A program made the position numbers and the translations under genes. A stretch of DNA of 61,957 nucleotides from VMCP01 sp964408945 (GTDB taxonomy: Bacteria; Bacteroidota; Bacteroidia; NS11-12g; UBA955), in contig CAYPBJ010000012.1 of NCBI GenBank assembly GCA_964408945.1, positions 1-61,957 of the forward strand. Reading direction: 5' to 3'. The notes below the pieces were generated by a model. That model was given only the letters and a program-made list of their open reading frames with translations, was not told where the DNA came from and did no database searches. This document shows, piece after piece, positions 44,279-52,652 of the stretch; positions within the stretch are counted from its first letter, which is position 1, and each line of letters starts with the position of its first letter.

Positions 44279-44689
44279 TTAATCTTGATTAGCTTCCTTT
44301 AAATAGAAGGGATAAACGTAATTTGAGCGGGTATTGGTTGCTCGAATTGTGAATTTAACATCTATTAATACAACACCTTCCAGAGCATTTATTTTAAAGT
44401 CAACTGATTCGGGTATGATCTGAGGTTGAAACTGAGTTAAACCGTCTATGATTCGGGTTTCAATTTCTTTTAAGGTTGCTTCATCTGCAGGTTCAAAAAG
44501 AAGGGGAGTTAAATCAATGCCAAAATCCAGGTGATACAATCTCTCACCGGGCTTTGTAGACATGATTACATTGATGCTTTTTTCAATATTCTCAGCACCG
44601 CTGATCATTTCAGTTTTTCCTGTGGATGGATTTATCTGAAAGGGCATTTGCAATCCCTTACCTAAGAAAGCCAATTCGTCTTGTTCCAT
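44279..44689 (-). CDS. eCIS gp25-like baseplate protein, Afp9-like
   Basis: The 136-aa protein belongs to the GPW/gp25 family: ENIEKSINVIMSTKPGERLYHLDFGIDL near residues 31-58 in two pieces (STKPGERL and DFGIDLTPLLFE). These proteins nucleate the sheath at the baseplate. The ATG at 44,689 is chosen because it lies just after the PAAR gene and gives normal length; a longer start would overlap PAAR. Confidence 0.92.
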   Translation of the reverse strand: MEQDELAFLGKGLQMPFQINPSTGKTEMISGAENIEKSINVIMSTKPGERLYHLDFGIDLTPLLFEPADEATLKEIETRIIDGLTQFQPQIIPESVDFKINALEGVVLIDVKFTIRATNTRSNYVYPFYLKEANQD

Positions 44690-44691
44690 GT

Positions 44692-44991
44692 TTATCCTCC
44701 GATTAGGACTGTGGGACACATGCTCATCAAGGAACCTCCATGAGCGGTAGTATCGCCCATTCTGGCAGCAGGTTTATTACAGATCAATACGGTTGCCGAT
44801 CCTTTAACAATGCTATCTGGCGGACCGATACAAACGCACATATCTCCCATAACTGCGGCGGGCATATTCCCAATCAATACAGTTGGTGCACCTGGTCCTG
44901 TTATTGGCCCTCCGACGTGAGGAATTGGAACAATTCCGGGTGTTTGCATGGGACAAGTGTGCATATCTGTGACTCTAGCTGCTGGCGGCAT
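44692..44991 (-). CDS. eCIS spike tip, PAAR protein (Afp10-like)
   Basis: This 99-aa protein is a PAAR-repeat tip. It has MPPAARVTDMHTCPM at the start with metal-binding His/Cys, GAPTVLIGNMPAAVMGD, GSATVLICNKPAARMGD, and a final His and Cys (THGG-like TAHGG, MCPTVLIGG). It should cap the VgrG-like spike and hold a metal ion. No toxin extension is fused. Confidence 0.95.
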   Translation of the reverse strand: MPPAARVTDMHTCPMQTPGIVPIPHVGGPITGPGAPTVLIGNMPAAVMGDMCVCIGPPDSIVKGSATVLICNKPAARMGDTTAHGGSLMSMCPTVLIGG

Positions 44992-45005
44992 AATGAGCGA
45001 ATTTA

Positions 45006-46772
45006 TTAATTAATTTTTACTATTCCTCCTTTAAGGGTCAAAATACCTGCAGCACTTACTTCGGCAGTCGCTTTACCAGCGAGTTTCAAGGTGGTTTTTG
45101 CTTCTCCTTCTACCTGTAAACCGGCTATTTTAACTGGGCCTCCACTAGCCGCCAAATTGATGCCTTTTAAACCGCTTACTTTAACTTCTTTCGATGACTT
45201 GATGGTAATTCCGGCACTTCCTAACTCAATACTATTCCCATTTTTATCTTTCATAGTAATGCCCTTCGCATCATCAAATAAAATAGAATTTCCACCGGGA
45301 GTTTTTAGCGTCAAGTTCTTTTTTTCATCGTCAAACTCAATGGTTACCTTGTTTTTAGATATAATAGCTCGTTTATTGTTTTTAGCGTCAATGGTGTAAG
45401 GAGCAGTATTTGACTTGTTATAAAGGGTACCAAGAATGATGGGTTGATTGGGGTCGCCATCAATAAATGAAACTGCAACCTCATCATTTTTTTCTGGAAC
45501 GAAGAAAATACCTCTGCTTTTTCCAGCATCAGGAAAAGTTAAACGCGCCCAAACCAATGCATCGGTTCCAAAAACGGGCAATTTAACTTGTATTCTCATT
45601 TGTGTATTTGGATCACCGTCTAATTTCATTACGGTTCCCAAATGAATTCCATGTATAGTTCCAACGGTCGAGGCCACAAAATCATTGTTTAGCGAAGGGT
45701 ATCTTTCCCAATGTGAATATTCATCTATCCCAAAAGAAAGGGTAGTGGTAAATAAACCATCTTCCATGGTGTGCTCTATGCCAGAGCAAAAAAACTTTCC
45801 TCCAAGTTTTCCTAAGCCCTTAATTTCAAAAATATCACCAAGTAACACGGTGGTATCTCCTAAAACAGTAGCTTGTCCTTTTTGAGAAGCCAATAAGGAG
45901 CGAATTACCTTTCCGTTAAGCAATTCTTTGAATTGATTGGCTTTGTGAATACCAGAAGTGAAGAAGCCAACTTTAGCAGTCGGTTTTCCGAGGGCTTTTA
46001 ATTTGTCGAATTTCACACCATCGGGTGTCAATAATGTTGTGGTTGTATCAGATTTTTCCGTTTTGACATTGGCTGTGTCATAATCCCAACGGGTAAAGTT
46101 GATTTCGGTGAGTGCCGGTTCACCCGTTGAGTGATTTTCAAAGGTGAGGAGCTCTTTACCGTATGAATACGTTGCTGCAGGAGAGCCACTTAGAGTGGGT
46201 TCTGTAACCGTAACTTCAGCATCTGAATTGAATACGAGCATGCCATTCGCCTCAGCTCTCATGAGCATAAAATCCCAATCATTGATGCCGTATTGAACCA
46301 TTTTTTCGTGTTCAATGGTACATGCGTCAACTTTGGGAGTAAGTCCTGAGGTATTTCCAATTAAGGTTTTAATAATTGCATCGTCTTTTTTCTTTAAAAA
46401 GATCTTGGTATTTCTACCTTTGGTCATTCCCAAAGCTTTATCAGCGCAATGAATTACTAAAAAACTATTATTTGTGGCCACTTCGGAGGCAACACCGCTA
46501 ACCACACCTTTAAAAACCTGTTTAAGTCCAGTTACGGTTCCACCAATTTTTATGATGACATCATCACCAATATCGAAGGAGTTTTGCTCAAAAAGTTCAA
46601 ATTTTTGCAAGGCAACATCGCCGTCAAGTATCCAAATTTGAGCTCTGGCAATTTTATTAGCTTGTTTGGAAACTTCAACTTTTACTACGTGATTGGATAA
46701 AGTTGAAACTTTACCTTTGATGCTTAGCTCAACCGAAGCGGTTTCATGATCCTTTACTGTAGCTCCAAACAT
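45006..46772 (-). CDS. eCIS spike, VgrG-like (Afp8-like)
   Basis: The 588-aa protein has gp27-like domains (about residues 1-365), an OB-fold gp5-like domain beginning near IHLGTVMKLDGDP and RIQVKLPVF, with the GSV-like block FVPEKNDEVAVSFIDGDP, and a beta-helical C-terminus (about 470-588) of short repeats (TIEFDDEKKNLTL, MKDKNGNSIELG, TIKSSKEVKVSG). It should form the trimeric central spike. There is no C-terminal effector domain. Confidence 0.95.
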   Translation of the reverse strand: MFGATVKDHETASVELSIKGKVSTLSNHVVKVEVSKQANKIARAQIWILDGDVALQKFELFEQNSFDIGDDVIIKIGGTVTGLKQVFKGVVSGVASEVATNNSFLVIHCADKALGMTKGRNTKIFLKKKDDAIIKTLIGNTSGLTPKVDACTIEHEKMVQYGINDWDFMLMRAEANGMLVFNSDAEVTVTEPTLSGSPAATYSYGKELLTFENHSTGEPALTEINFTRWDYDTANVKTEKSDTTTTLLTPDGVKFDKLKALGKPTAKVGFFTSGIHKANQFKELLNGKVIRSLLASQKGQATVLGDTTVLLGDIFEIKGLGKLGGKFFCSGIEHTMEDGLFTTTLSFGIDEYSHWERYPSLNNDFVASTVGTIHGIHLGTVMKLDGDPNTQMRIQVKLPVFGTDALVWARLTFPDAGKSRGIFFVPEKNDEVAVSFIDGDPNQPIILGTLYNKSNTAPYTIDAKNNKRAIISKNKVTIEFDDEKKNLTLKTPGGNSILFDDAKGITMKDKNGNSIELGSAGITIKSSKEVKVSGLKGINLAASGGPVKIAGLQVEGEAKTTLKLAGKATAEVSAAGILTLKGGIVKIN

Positions 46773-46778
46773 GGTGAT

Positions 46779-47525
46779 TTATTTCAAAGGAGGAAAATAC
46801 AATTTTTGACCCACTTTAAGATTTCTAACTGATTTTAATTGGTTGATTTTAGCGATTTCAACGTAATAATTGGGGTTGTCGTAAATTTTCTTGCATAAAC
46901 TAGGCAGAGTATCACCTTCCATAACCTCAACCATATGACTGACATCAGGAGATTGTCTGCCTTGTTTTGTTAACATGGCCTTTGCTGAAATAACCTCTAG
47001 AAAATCGGCTTGAATGTGGGCACGTGTTGGCTTTCCGTTTTCATCAAAACGACCATAAATTATTTTATATTCTTTGATGGTCGTTTTCATGTTAATGGTT
47101 TCTCCCCAACTAAGCAGTAAATAGTGTGGTCTATGAGTAGTAGACTCATATCCAACTAAATCCTCAAAAATTTGAATTCTATCTCCGAGTGAAAGCAATG
47201 ATTCTCTAGCAGGTAGACCTGTTGAAAGAGAGTACATGAAATTAGGTTCGGCACCCGGATCTATAACTAATTCAACAGAAAGGATTTTTGGTTTCTGAGC
47301 TATGAATTTCGGATTTATTCCGCTGTAACCAGTAGGTTGAAGTAGGTTAAATTGGTTGGATGATTTAATTTCGAGAGAATTAGGATTGAAAGAGAACTTG
47401 TACATCATTTTCATAAAATCAAAGGCAATCATTCCTTTTGCTTTTGGGAAAACGGACGATGTACAATCTACATCCTTGTAGGCTGTTATTTGAAAACTAT
47501 TGAAGGTGCTCAATCCTGGAAGCAT
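46779..47525 (-). CDS. eCIS baseplate hub protein with LysM domain (Afp7-like)
   Basis: The 248-aa protein has a beta-rich N-terminal part with KFSFNPNSLEIKSSNQFNLL (about 41-60) and a C-terminal LysM-type domain (about 190-248; EVMEGDTLPSLCKKIYDNPN, IAKINQLKSVRNLKVGQKLY). Phage-gp53/Afp7-type proteins link the tube to the hub. Six bases separate it from the spike gene. Confidence 0.93.
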   Translation of the reverse strand: MLPGLSTFNSFQITAYKDVDCTSSVFPKAKGMIAFDFMKMMYKFSFNPNSLEIKSSNQFNLLQPTGYSGINPKFIAQKPKILSVELVIDPGAEPNFMYSLSTGLPARESLLSLGDRIQIFEDLVGYESTTHRPHYLLLSWGETINMKTTIKEYKIIYGRFDENGKPTRAHIQADFLEVISAKAMLTKQGRQSPDVSHMVEVMEGDTLPSLCKKIYDNPNYYVEIAKINQLKSVRNLKVGQKLYFPPLK

Positions 47526-47534
47526 ACAACAAAG

Positions 47535-47720
47535 TTACTTTTTCATTTTCTTGGATAATACACTGTTTATCCGTTTGTCTATATCACTGCTCATTTGGAA
47601 CTTTAACTCTTCAAGTGCAGCCAATAATTGTTCCTGGGTAATTTGTTTATTGTTTGTGTTGTCAACTTCGGAAGATGATCTTATGGATGCCTTTATAACC
47701 AGTTTTTTAATTTCAGTCAT
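47535..47720 (-). CDS. Small eCIS protein, DUF5908-like (Afp6-like)
   Basis: The 61-aa product begins MTEIKKLVIKASI, which matches the start of DUF5908-type proteins found between tube and LysM genes in eCIS clusters, and ends in a basic helix. Its role in the particle is not known. Spacing of eight to ten bases on both sides indicates polycistronic translation. Confidence 0.8.
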   Translation of the reverse strand: MTEIKKLVIKASIRSSSEVDNTNNKQITQEQLLAALEELKFQMSSDIDKRINSVLSKKMKK

Positions 47721-47727
47721 GTTGAGA

Positions 47728-48333
47728 TTAATCTAAAATATCACCAACTGCGCCAGCGGCAGAATCAACGCCAGATTTTACAGCACTTACTCCTTTTTGA
47801 GCAACATTAGAGCCTGCATCGGCAACATAATTTGCAGCACCTAAGGCTGCATTTGCAACAGCACTAAACATGCCAGATTGCATGTTAACTTGCTTGTACC
47901 AGTCATATTGTATAACAATGGTTTCAGTAATGTATTTGCCTGACATGGCATTAAATCCACCAGTTTCCCATTTAATGGGATAGGCATTGTAAAAAAACCA
48001 AGAATAAATAGGAGCGTGATTCGCGTCAAGTGCGCTTACTACAATGGGAATGGGAATGCGTTTTTTTAGGGTGATGTTCATTTCAAACCAATCTATGAGA
48101 AATGACCCTGGAATTAGTCCTCTTTTTAAGGTGAGTTGACCTTTTTCAAGTTCAACAGCAGAACTATTAGTAACGGAGTTTTGAACTTCTTGGGTTCCTG
48201 TTTTTTTATTGGATACAATTGACTTGCCAATTCCCTCGATGCTTTCAAATCGGGCATCGAGGGATTTTGACGGCAAGGGAAAGATAAAGTCTACCTTAAA
48301 ATGAAACGCATTTACCGGTAGACTTTGAAACAT
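47728..48333 (-). CDS. Second eCIS tube protein with C-terminal extension (Afp5-like)
   Basis: The 201-aa protein is T4-gp19-like: NAFHFKVDFIFPLPSKS, then FESIEGIG, LTLKRGLIPGS, and the PIPIVVSALDANHAPI and NAYPIKWETGGFNA blocks near 100-130. Tube proteins of this type form the base of the inner tube next to the baseplate. After residue about 155 there is an Ala/Gly/Val-rich extension of roughly 45 residues (AANYVADAGSNVAQKGV) not found in the main tube protein. Confidence 0.9.
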   Translation of the reverse strand: MFQSLPVNAFHFKVDFIFPLPSKSLDARFESIEGIGKSIVSNKKTGTQEVQNSVTNSSAVELEKGQLTLKRGLIPGSFLIDWFEMNITLKKRIPIPIVVSALDANHAPIYSWFFYNAYPIKWETGGFNAMSGKYITETIVIQYDWYKQVNMQSGMFSAVANAALGAANYVADAGSNVAQKGVSAVKSGVDSAAGAVGDILD

Positions 48334-48355
48334 TATTGAATTAGATCAATGAAAA

Positions 48356-48787
48356 TTAAGCTAAACTCAAACCTTCGTGAACTAGGGTAATGGTTTCAAC
48401 CGCTACTTCACTCGCATCAGACTTCAAGTCTGGGTTTTCCACTTTCTTTGGCCAAGCATTGGTCAAAGCCCAAGTCATAATAGGAGAGTGAGTTTCATCG
48501 AGAAGTTCGATGGTTACAGTTTTACGAACTGGGTTGTTCATTTGAACTGCATTGTACCAATCCCAATATTCAACGTGATCTTGGAAAACGCCTTTTTTGA
48601 TTACAATATCACCAAACTTTCTAAGTCCTGACATTTTCTGAGTGCTAAATTCAACACTTGCACCATCGCGATATTCTATCACGTCTAGTTCGGTATTCAA
48701 TCCGGTTACTTCGCTGCAATTGATTACAGTGCTGTCAAAGGTAACACGGAAGTGAAACCTTGGTAGTGGATAATCTGGATTTGCCAT
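48356..48787 (-). CDS. Main eCIS tube protein (Afp1-like)
   Basis: The 143-aa protein is the gp19-like inner-tube subunit: FHFRVTFDSTVINCSEVTGL, the YRDGASVEF segment, RKFGDIVIKKGVF, YWDWYNAVQMN, and ALTNAWPKKVENPDLK. These are the most conserved features of eCIS tube proteins. It follows the sheath gene after 39 bases in an AT-rich gap, in the usual order. Confidence 0.96.
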   Translation of the reverse strand: MANPDYPLPRFHFRVTFDSTVINCSEVTGLNTELDVIEYRDGASVEFSTQKMSGLRKFGDIVIKKGVFQDHVEYWDWYNAVQMNNPVRKTVTIELLDETHSPIMTWALTNAWPKKVENPDLKSDASEVAVETITLVHEGLSLA

Positions 48788-48826
48788 GATTTATTTTTTA
48801 ATTTTTTAATTTTACAAAGGATTTAA

Positions 48827-50695
48827 TTAAGACTCTTGCATTTTGTGAGAGAATTTCAACACAATGAATTCAGCAGGACGAACTACAGCCATACCAATTT
48901 CGACGTTCATTCTTCCTTCAAGAATATCAACTTGAGACATGGTTGTTCCCATTCCAATATTCACGAAGAACGCTTGATCAGAAGAAGCGCCAGCCATAGC
49001 GCCAGCTTTCCACAAATTGGTCAAATAGTTTTCAATCATTGCCTTAACTCTAATCCAAGTAGAAGCATCATTTGGTTCAAATACGGCCCAACCTGTTGCA
49101 TTTCTGATGCTTTCCTCAACCATGTTGAAGAAACGACGTACTGAAATGTATCTCCATTCGTTATCATTACCAGCTAGTGTGCGAGCACCCCATACGAGAG
49201 TACCTTTACCAGTGAAGCTTCTGATAGCATTTATTGACTTACCGCCAATTACGTCAACGTTCAAATCTTCTTGTTGTGCGTCATCAATTTTAACGATTGG
49301 TTTAGAAACAGTTGCAAGACTTACGTTTGCAGGAGCTTTCCAAACACCACGCTGATTATCAACCATTGCATAAACACCACAAACTGCACCAGATGGTGGA
49401 ATTTTTGACAATTCTTTGTAGATTTCATTCACGATATTCTGCAACAATGGGTTGTAGTCAAATGCAATTTTACCTAAGTTGATTTTGATAGATTCTGCAT
49501 CTTCCAAAATGCTATCCATGATGTTTCTTAGATCAACACCCAATTTGTATAGGGTATCTTTCATCAACTTATTCTTCATTTCATCTTGTTCTGCACCTGC
49601 AATAGCTGCGTTAGGAGATGCATCTCCCAAATCTAGTGTAGGATAAGCAGCAGCATCAAATGCACCAGAACCTGCAGCCGCATCATAGCTAGCAAACTCT
49701 TTCAATAAACCTGCAAATTTAGAACTAGCATTTACTTTAACGCTCATTTCATTAGCAACCGCCGCGCTGTTAAAGAAACTAGTAGCAAAATCGTACAATG
49801 CTTTCAACTCACCAGCCAAGTAACTTGCTCCGCCGTTGTAATCAGCAGCATCACCGTTGATGTTGTCTAAAATATCAGTTAAAGCTGTTTTATAATCTTT
49901 TTCATTTGAGTATGCCTTTACTTTAGCATAATCTGATACAGCCATGTTCAAGTTTTTAACTGAAATAGGGTGTGAACAAATTTCCTCTAAACGCTTATCG
50001 TCATCACCAACTTTGATTTTGATGGTTTCGTGATTGTATTTGTGTGGCAATGCGTTGTAAACCCATGGGTAGTATGAAGCACCGTATTTCAGGTTGTTTA
50101 CACCAACACCATTTCTGAAGTTCAAAACTACATCTTTATCTTTTCTGTGGATGTAACCTTCGTAAACGTCTAACACAGCAACACGATCTTGCATCATGGC
50201 ACATTGCATCAACATTTGTTGTTGCAAACTGTAGCACTGATCAGACTTGCTCAACAAAACTGCATCTGGACATGCCAAAATAGTTGGTTGATTTTCGCGC
50301 TTGCAAGCATCAATACCATTCTGTAGTGCTTCAAATTCGATATCGTCATTGTAACCACCTACACTTACAACATAACACTCTCCGCCGCCATTGGCAAAAA
50401 ACATTCTGATTGCATCATACAAATAGAAAGATTTGTCTAATTTGATTCCTTCAACTTGTAAAGAAGAGTTTAAAGAAACGTTAATCTCAGATGGTACATA
50501 TCCACCTCCAAAATGATCAACGTAATCAAGCATAGAAGAAATATGCACCGCTTGGTTAAGAATCGATGCTCCTCCTTTAATGGCCTTTGCTGTGTACCCC
50601 ACAAACGCAGGTACAGCAGTAGGCACTTGTCCGACTGAAGGTGGTAACGTGGAGATCTCTTCTACGTAAACACCAGGGGTTTTGTAATTCGCCAT
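48827..50695 (-). CDS. eCIS sheath protein with large insertion domain
   Basis: The 622-aa product begins KTPGVYVEEISTLPPSV, typical of contractile sheaths, and ends with the conserved FFNMVEESIRNATGWAVFEP, WRYISVRR and GTTMSQVDILEGRMNVE blocks. Between about residues 230 and 430 lies an Ala-rich, helical insertion (SYLAGELKALYDFATSFF, LKEFASYDAAAGSGAFDAA) that interrupts the usual core; the core resumes at PPSGAVCGVYAMVDNQRGVW. This is the only sheath gene; Afp and PVC have more than one. Confidence 0.95.
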   Translation of the reverse strand: MANYKTPGVYVEEISTLPPSVGQVPTAVPAFVGYTAKAIKGGASILNQAVHISSMLDYVDHFGGGYVPSEINVSLNSSLQVEGIKLDKSFYLYDAIRMFFANGGGECYVVSVGGYNDDIEFEALQNGIDACKRENQPTILACPDAVLLSKSDQCYSLQQQMLMQCAMMQDRVAVLDVYEGYIHRKDKDVVLNFRNGVGVNNLKYGASYYPWVYNALPHKYNHETIKIKVGDDDKRLEEICSHPISVKNLNMAVSDYAKVKAYSNEKDYKTALTDILDNINGDAADYNGGASYLAGELKALYDFATSFFNSAAVANEMSVKVNASSKFAGLLKEFASYDAAAGSGAFDAAAYPTLDLGDASPNAAIAGAEQDEMKNKLMKDTLYKLGVDLRNIMDSILEDAESIKINLGKIAFDYNPLLQNIVNEIYKELSKIPPSGAVCGVYAMVDNQRGVWKAPANVSLATVSKPIVKIDDAQQEDLNVDVIGGKSINAIRSFTGKGTLVWGARTLAGNDNEWRYISVRRFFNMVEESIRNATGWAVFEPNDASTWIRVKAMIENYLTNLWKAGAMAGASSDQAFFVNIGMGTTMSQVDILEGRMNVEIGMAVVRPAEFIVLKFSHKMQES

Positions 50696-50747
50696 ATTAT
50701 TTAAAATGTTAGGTTTTTATCGGTTGATTTAAAAAGCACTTAAAACG

Positions 50748-50755
50748 CAAATCTA
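50748..50755 (-). promoter_or_regulatory. Possible internal promoter element before the sheath gene
   Basis: The minus strand reads TAGATTTG, a perfect -7 match, about 50 bases upstream of the sheath start. A TTTG lies 26 bases further upstream, which is too far for a standard promoter. Extra transcription from here would raise sheath and tube levels relative to upstream genes. Confidence 0.35.
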
Positions 50756-50760
50756 TACAA

Positions 50761-51585
50761 TTAATATTTGATTTCTTGGAGCAAAACAGGCAAATGTGGA
50801 TAACTTGGGGATTTCGAAATGTTTGAAAGCCCAAATTTTGGCACCCTGCACTTGAGTTTTATCCTGTTATTGTTTCCGTGTACTCTATAAGGTACACATT
50901 CGAGAGAGTTTAATTTGTCGATGCTAATTTCACCTTCAGAAGCAAAAAATGCATGGTTTGAGTTATCCACGTTAAGAAGGTTGAAGTTGGTAATTCCAGA
51001 TTCTTCGATGATTTCTGTTGGCATTAGCTCAGTATTTCCAAGTTTATTTATGGCAAAAATTAATTTGTATGACTTAGATGCTGATTCAATGATGAAAGTG
51101 GACGGTTCGTTAACTATCCTCGATTTTACAAAATCACCAAATGAAGGAATATTGATTTTTAATTCTCCTAATTTAAAAAAGCCAGAAGGCAGTGAAATGG
51201 GTTTCACTTCTTCTATATGCTCGGCATCCTTTAAATTTAGGACAATGGGCGTATCTAAACTTGGATTTAAATCAACATTAAAATGAAAAGAATGTGAGTG
51301 TAATGGTTTGTCGTTACATTCTGTAAACAACGCAAAGTTCACATCTTTGGTGCCCAAGTAAAAATGAAGGGAATAAGGTTGATTTTGGGGTTCAATTTCT
51401 GGGATTCCATCAGAATCAACACCGCAAGAAATGATAAAAGTTTGATCTACAGTTCTAAAGTAATTTCTATGGTTTTTGAGCCAATCGCGAGTTGAATTGC
51501 TCGGAAATATCTCTAAAAACTCCATCTTTCCACTTCGGTAGAAAGTATGCTTAGAATCGATAACTAGCCATGGAACGATCTTCAT
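50761..51585 (-). CDS. Unknown eCIS-operon protein between cap and sheath
   Basis: The 274-aa protein has an all-beta, soluble look with alternating hydrophobic residues and no signal peptide or membrane helix; it starts MKIVPWLVIDSKHTFYRSG. The family is not recognised. Its place between the Pvc16-like gene and the sheath suggests a particle or assembly role, for example at the distal end or the tube-sheath junction. It starts five bases after the upstream gene. Confidence 0.75.
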   Translation of the reverse strand: MKIVPWLVIDSKHTFYRSGKMEFLEIFPSNSTRDWLKNHRNYFRTVDQTFIISCGVDSDGIPEIEPQNQPYSLHFYLGTKDVNFALFTECNDKPLHSHSFHFNVDLNPSLDTPIVLNLKDAEHIEEVKPISLPSGFFKLGELKINIPSFGDFVKSRIVNEPSTFIIESASKSYKLIFAINKLGNTELMPTEIIEESGITNFNLLNVDNSNHAFFASEGEISIDKLNSLECVPYRVHGNNNRIKLKCRVPKFGLSNISKSPSYPHLPVLLQEIKY

Positions 51586-51589
51586 ACCA

Positions 51590-52156
51590 TTAATTTTTTT
51601 GATCTAGATTTGTTCCCATACCTGTTATTCTTTCTATTTTAGAGCTTAATGAAGCTACAGGTTGCACCGGTATAAATCCGATTTTGTAGGCGGCAAATGG
51701 GAGTAGTTTTGTTCCTATGGTACTCCAAACGTTGCTCAATTCATTGTATTCAAAAGATAGATAATCAACGGTTAATCTATCAATACTATCAGGTAAACCC
51801 TCAATTTTAGTTGAATCAAGGCTTTGATTTTGAACGAAGTATTCAATGATGCGAGTTATTAAATTAACTCCTTCGGGGTATTGTTTGCCTGAATGTGTGG
51901 CGGCAAAAAGTACATGCGCATTAAAAAGGCTAGGTGTTGGAGCACTCGGACCTCTGTAACCACCGGTTTTGTTTAAAGTTCTATCTTCCTCAATCTTTAG
52001 AATCAGGCAGTGAACGGTGTTGTCTTGTTGGAGCGCTTTTCCTCCATTTAAATCTAAAATATTTGAAAATACAACCAAATCTTCAGTGCTACCGAATTGG
52101 TATTTGAGGTGTAGATTTAATTCTTTACTTATTGCATTTACTACCTCAAAAATCAT
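51590..52156 (-). CDS. eCIS cap/terminator protein, Pvc16-like (DUF4255)
   Basis: The 188-aa protein matches the Pvc16/DUF4255 N-terminal domain: MIFEVVNAISKELNLHLK at the start, VHCLILKIEEDRTLNK, NAHVLFAATHSGKQYPEGV, and LSFEYNELSNVWSTIGTKL. Afp16/Pvc16 proteins end the tube and sheath at the distal end. It starts two bases after the small membrane gene. Confidence 0.92.
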   Translation of the reverse strand: MIFEVVNAISKELNLHLKYQFGSTEDLVVFSNILDLNGGKALQQDNTVHCLILKIEEDRTLNKTGGYRGPSAPTPSLFNAHVLFAATHSGKQYPEGVNLITRIIEYFVQNQSLDSTKIEGLPDSIDRLTVDYLSFEYNELSNVWSTIGTKLLPFAAYKIGFIPVQPVASLSSKIERITGMGTNLDQKN

Positions 52157-52158
52157 AA

Positions 52159-52521
52159 CTAGCTACGTTTAAGTGCCCAAATTATGATTCTAGCCAAGTA
52201 AATGCTGACAAAACAAAAGACTGCTAGCAACAGGTAAACCGTTTCCACACCTTCCATGTAAATGGCTAAATCTATGATGATATTGGGTATGATTTGAGCA
52301 AACAAATAATAAAATCCAAACGCTAAAATGGGTGCCAATAATAAAGTAATAAAAAACCACTTAACTTCTCTGGCAAAAGCCCTTTTCATGGCCTCTTTTT
52401 TGTTGTTCTGGAATTTTTCAAACATGGCATCTTGGCTTTGTGCAGCCGCCTTGAAACTCCTTCTGTAGAGTTCGCGTTCGGTGCGCAATTCCATTTGTCT
52501 GAAAAAATTGTCTGGATTCAT
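52159..52521 (-). CDS. Two-helix membrane protein heading the eCIS operon
   Basis: The 120-aa product has a highly charged N-terminal helical part (about 1-52; LRTERELYRRSF) and two membrane helices (about 54-76 and 93-115; FFITLLLAPILAFGFYYLF and YLLLAVFCFVSIYLARIII). No signal peptide and no recognised family. Heading the structural operon, it could tether or dock the particle at the inner membrane. Alternatively it could be a regulatory or lysis factor; nothing in the sequence decides this. Confidence 0.75.
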   Translation of the reverse strand: MNPDNFFRQMELRTERELYRRSFKAAAQSQDAMFEKFQNNKKEAMKRAFAREVKWFFITLLLAPILAFGFYYLFAQIIPNIIIDLAIYMEGVETVYLLLAVFCFVSIYLARIIIWALKRS

Positions 52522-52652
52522 TCAGTCGCAAACCTAATGAATTCAAATTGAATTAGTAATACCATTCGTAAAAAAAACGGTACCCTAATTAACTTCTTCG
52601 AACCGAATGTCGTAATTTGCTTCCTCATTTAGATTTAACATAAACCTTGATT
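52522..52652. promoter_or_regulatory. Divergent control region of the two eCIS operons
   Basis: This 131-bp AT-rich gap separates the leftward structural operon from the rightward ATPase-cargo operon. On the minus strand TAGGTTTG (52,529-52,536) matches the -7 form and would start transcription about two to six bases before the membrane-protein ATG at 52,521. On the plus strand TAGATTTA (52,630-52,637) is a near match without a good -33. Joint control of both operons from here is inferred from position. Confidence 0.4.

Noticed and set aside
31448..52521. Prophage or type VI secretion system
   Set aside because: No capsid, terminase, portal, lysis or integrase genes for a phage, and no TssJ, TssL, TssM or ClpV for type VI. 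Afp15-like ATPases, the Pvc16-like cap and the CIS_TMP tape measure fit eCIS.
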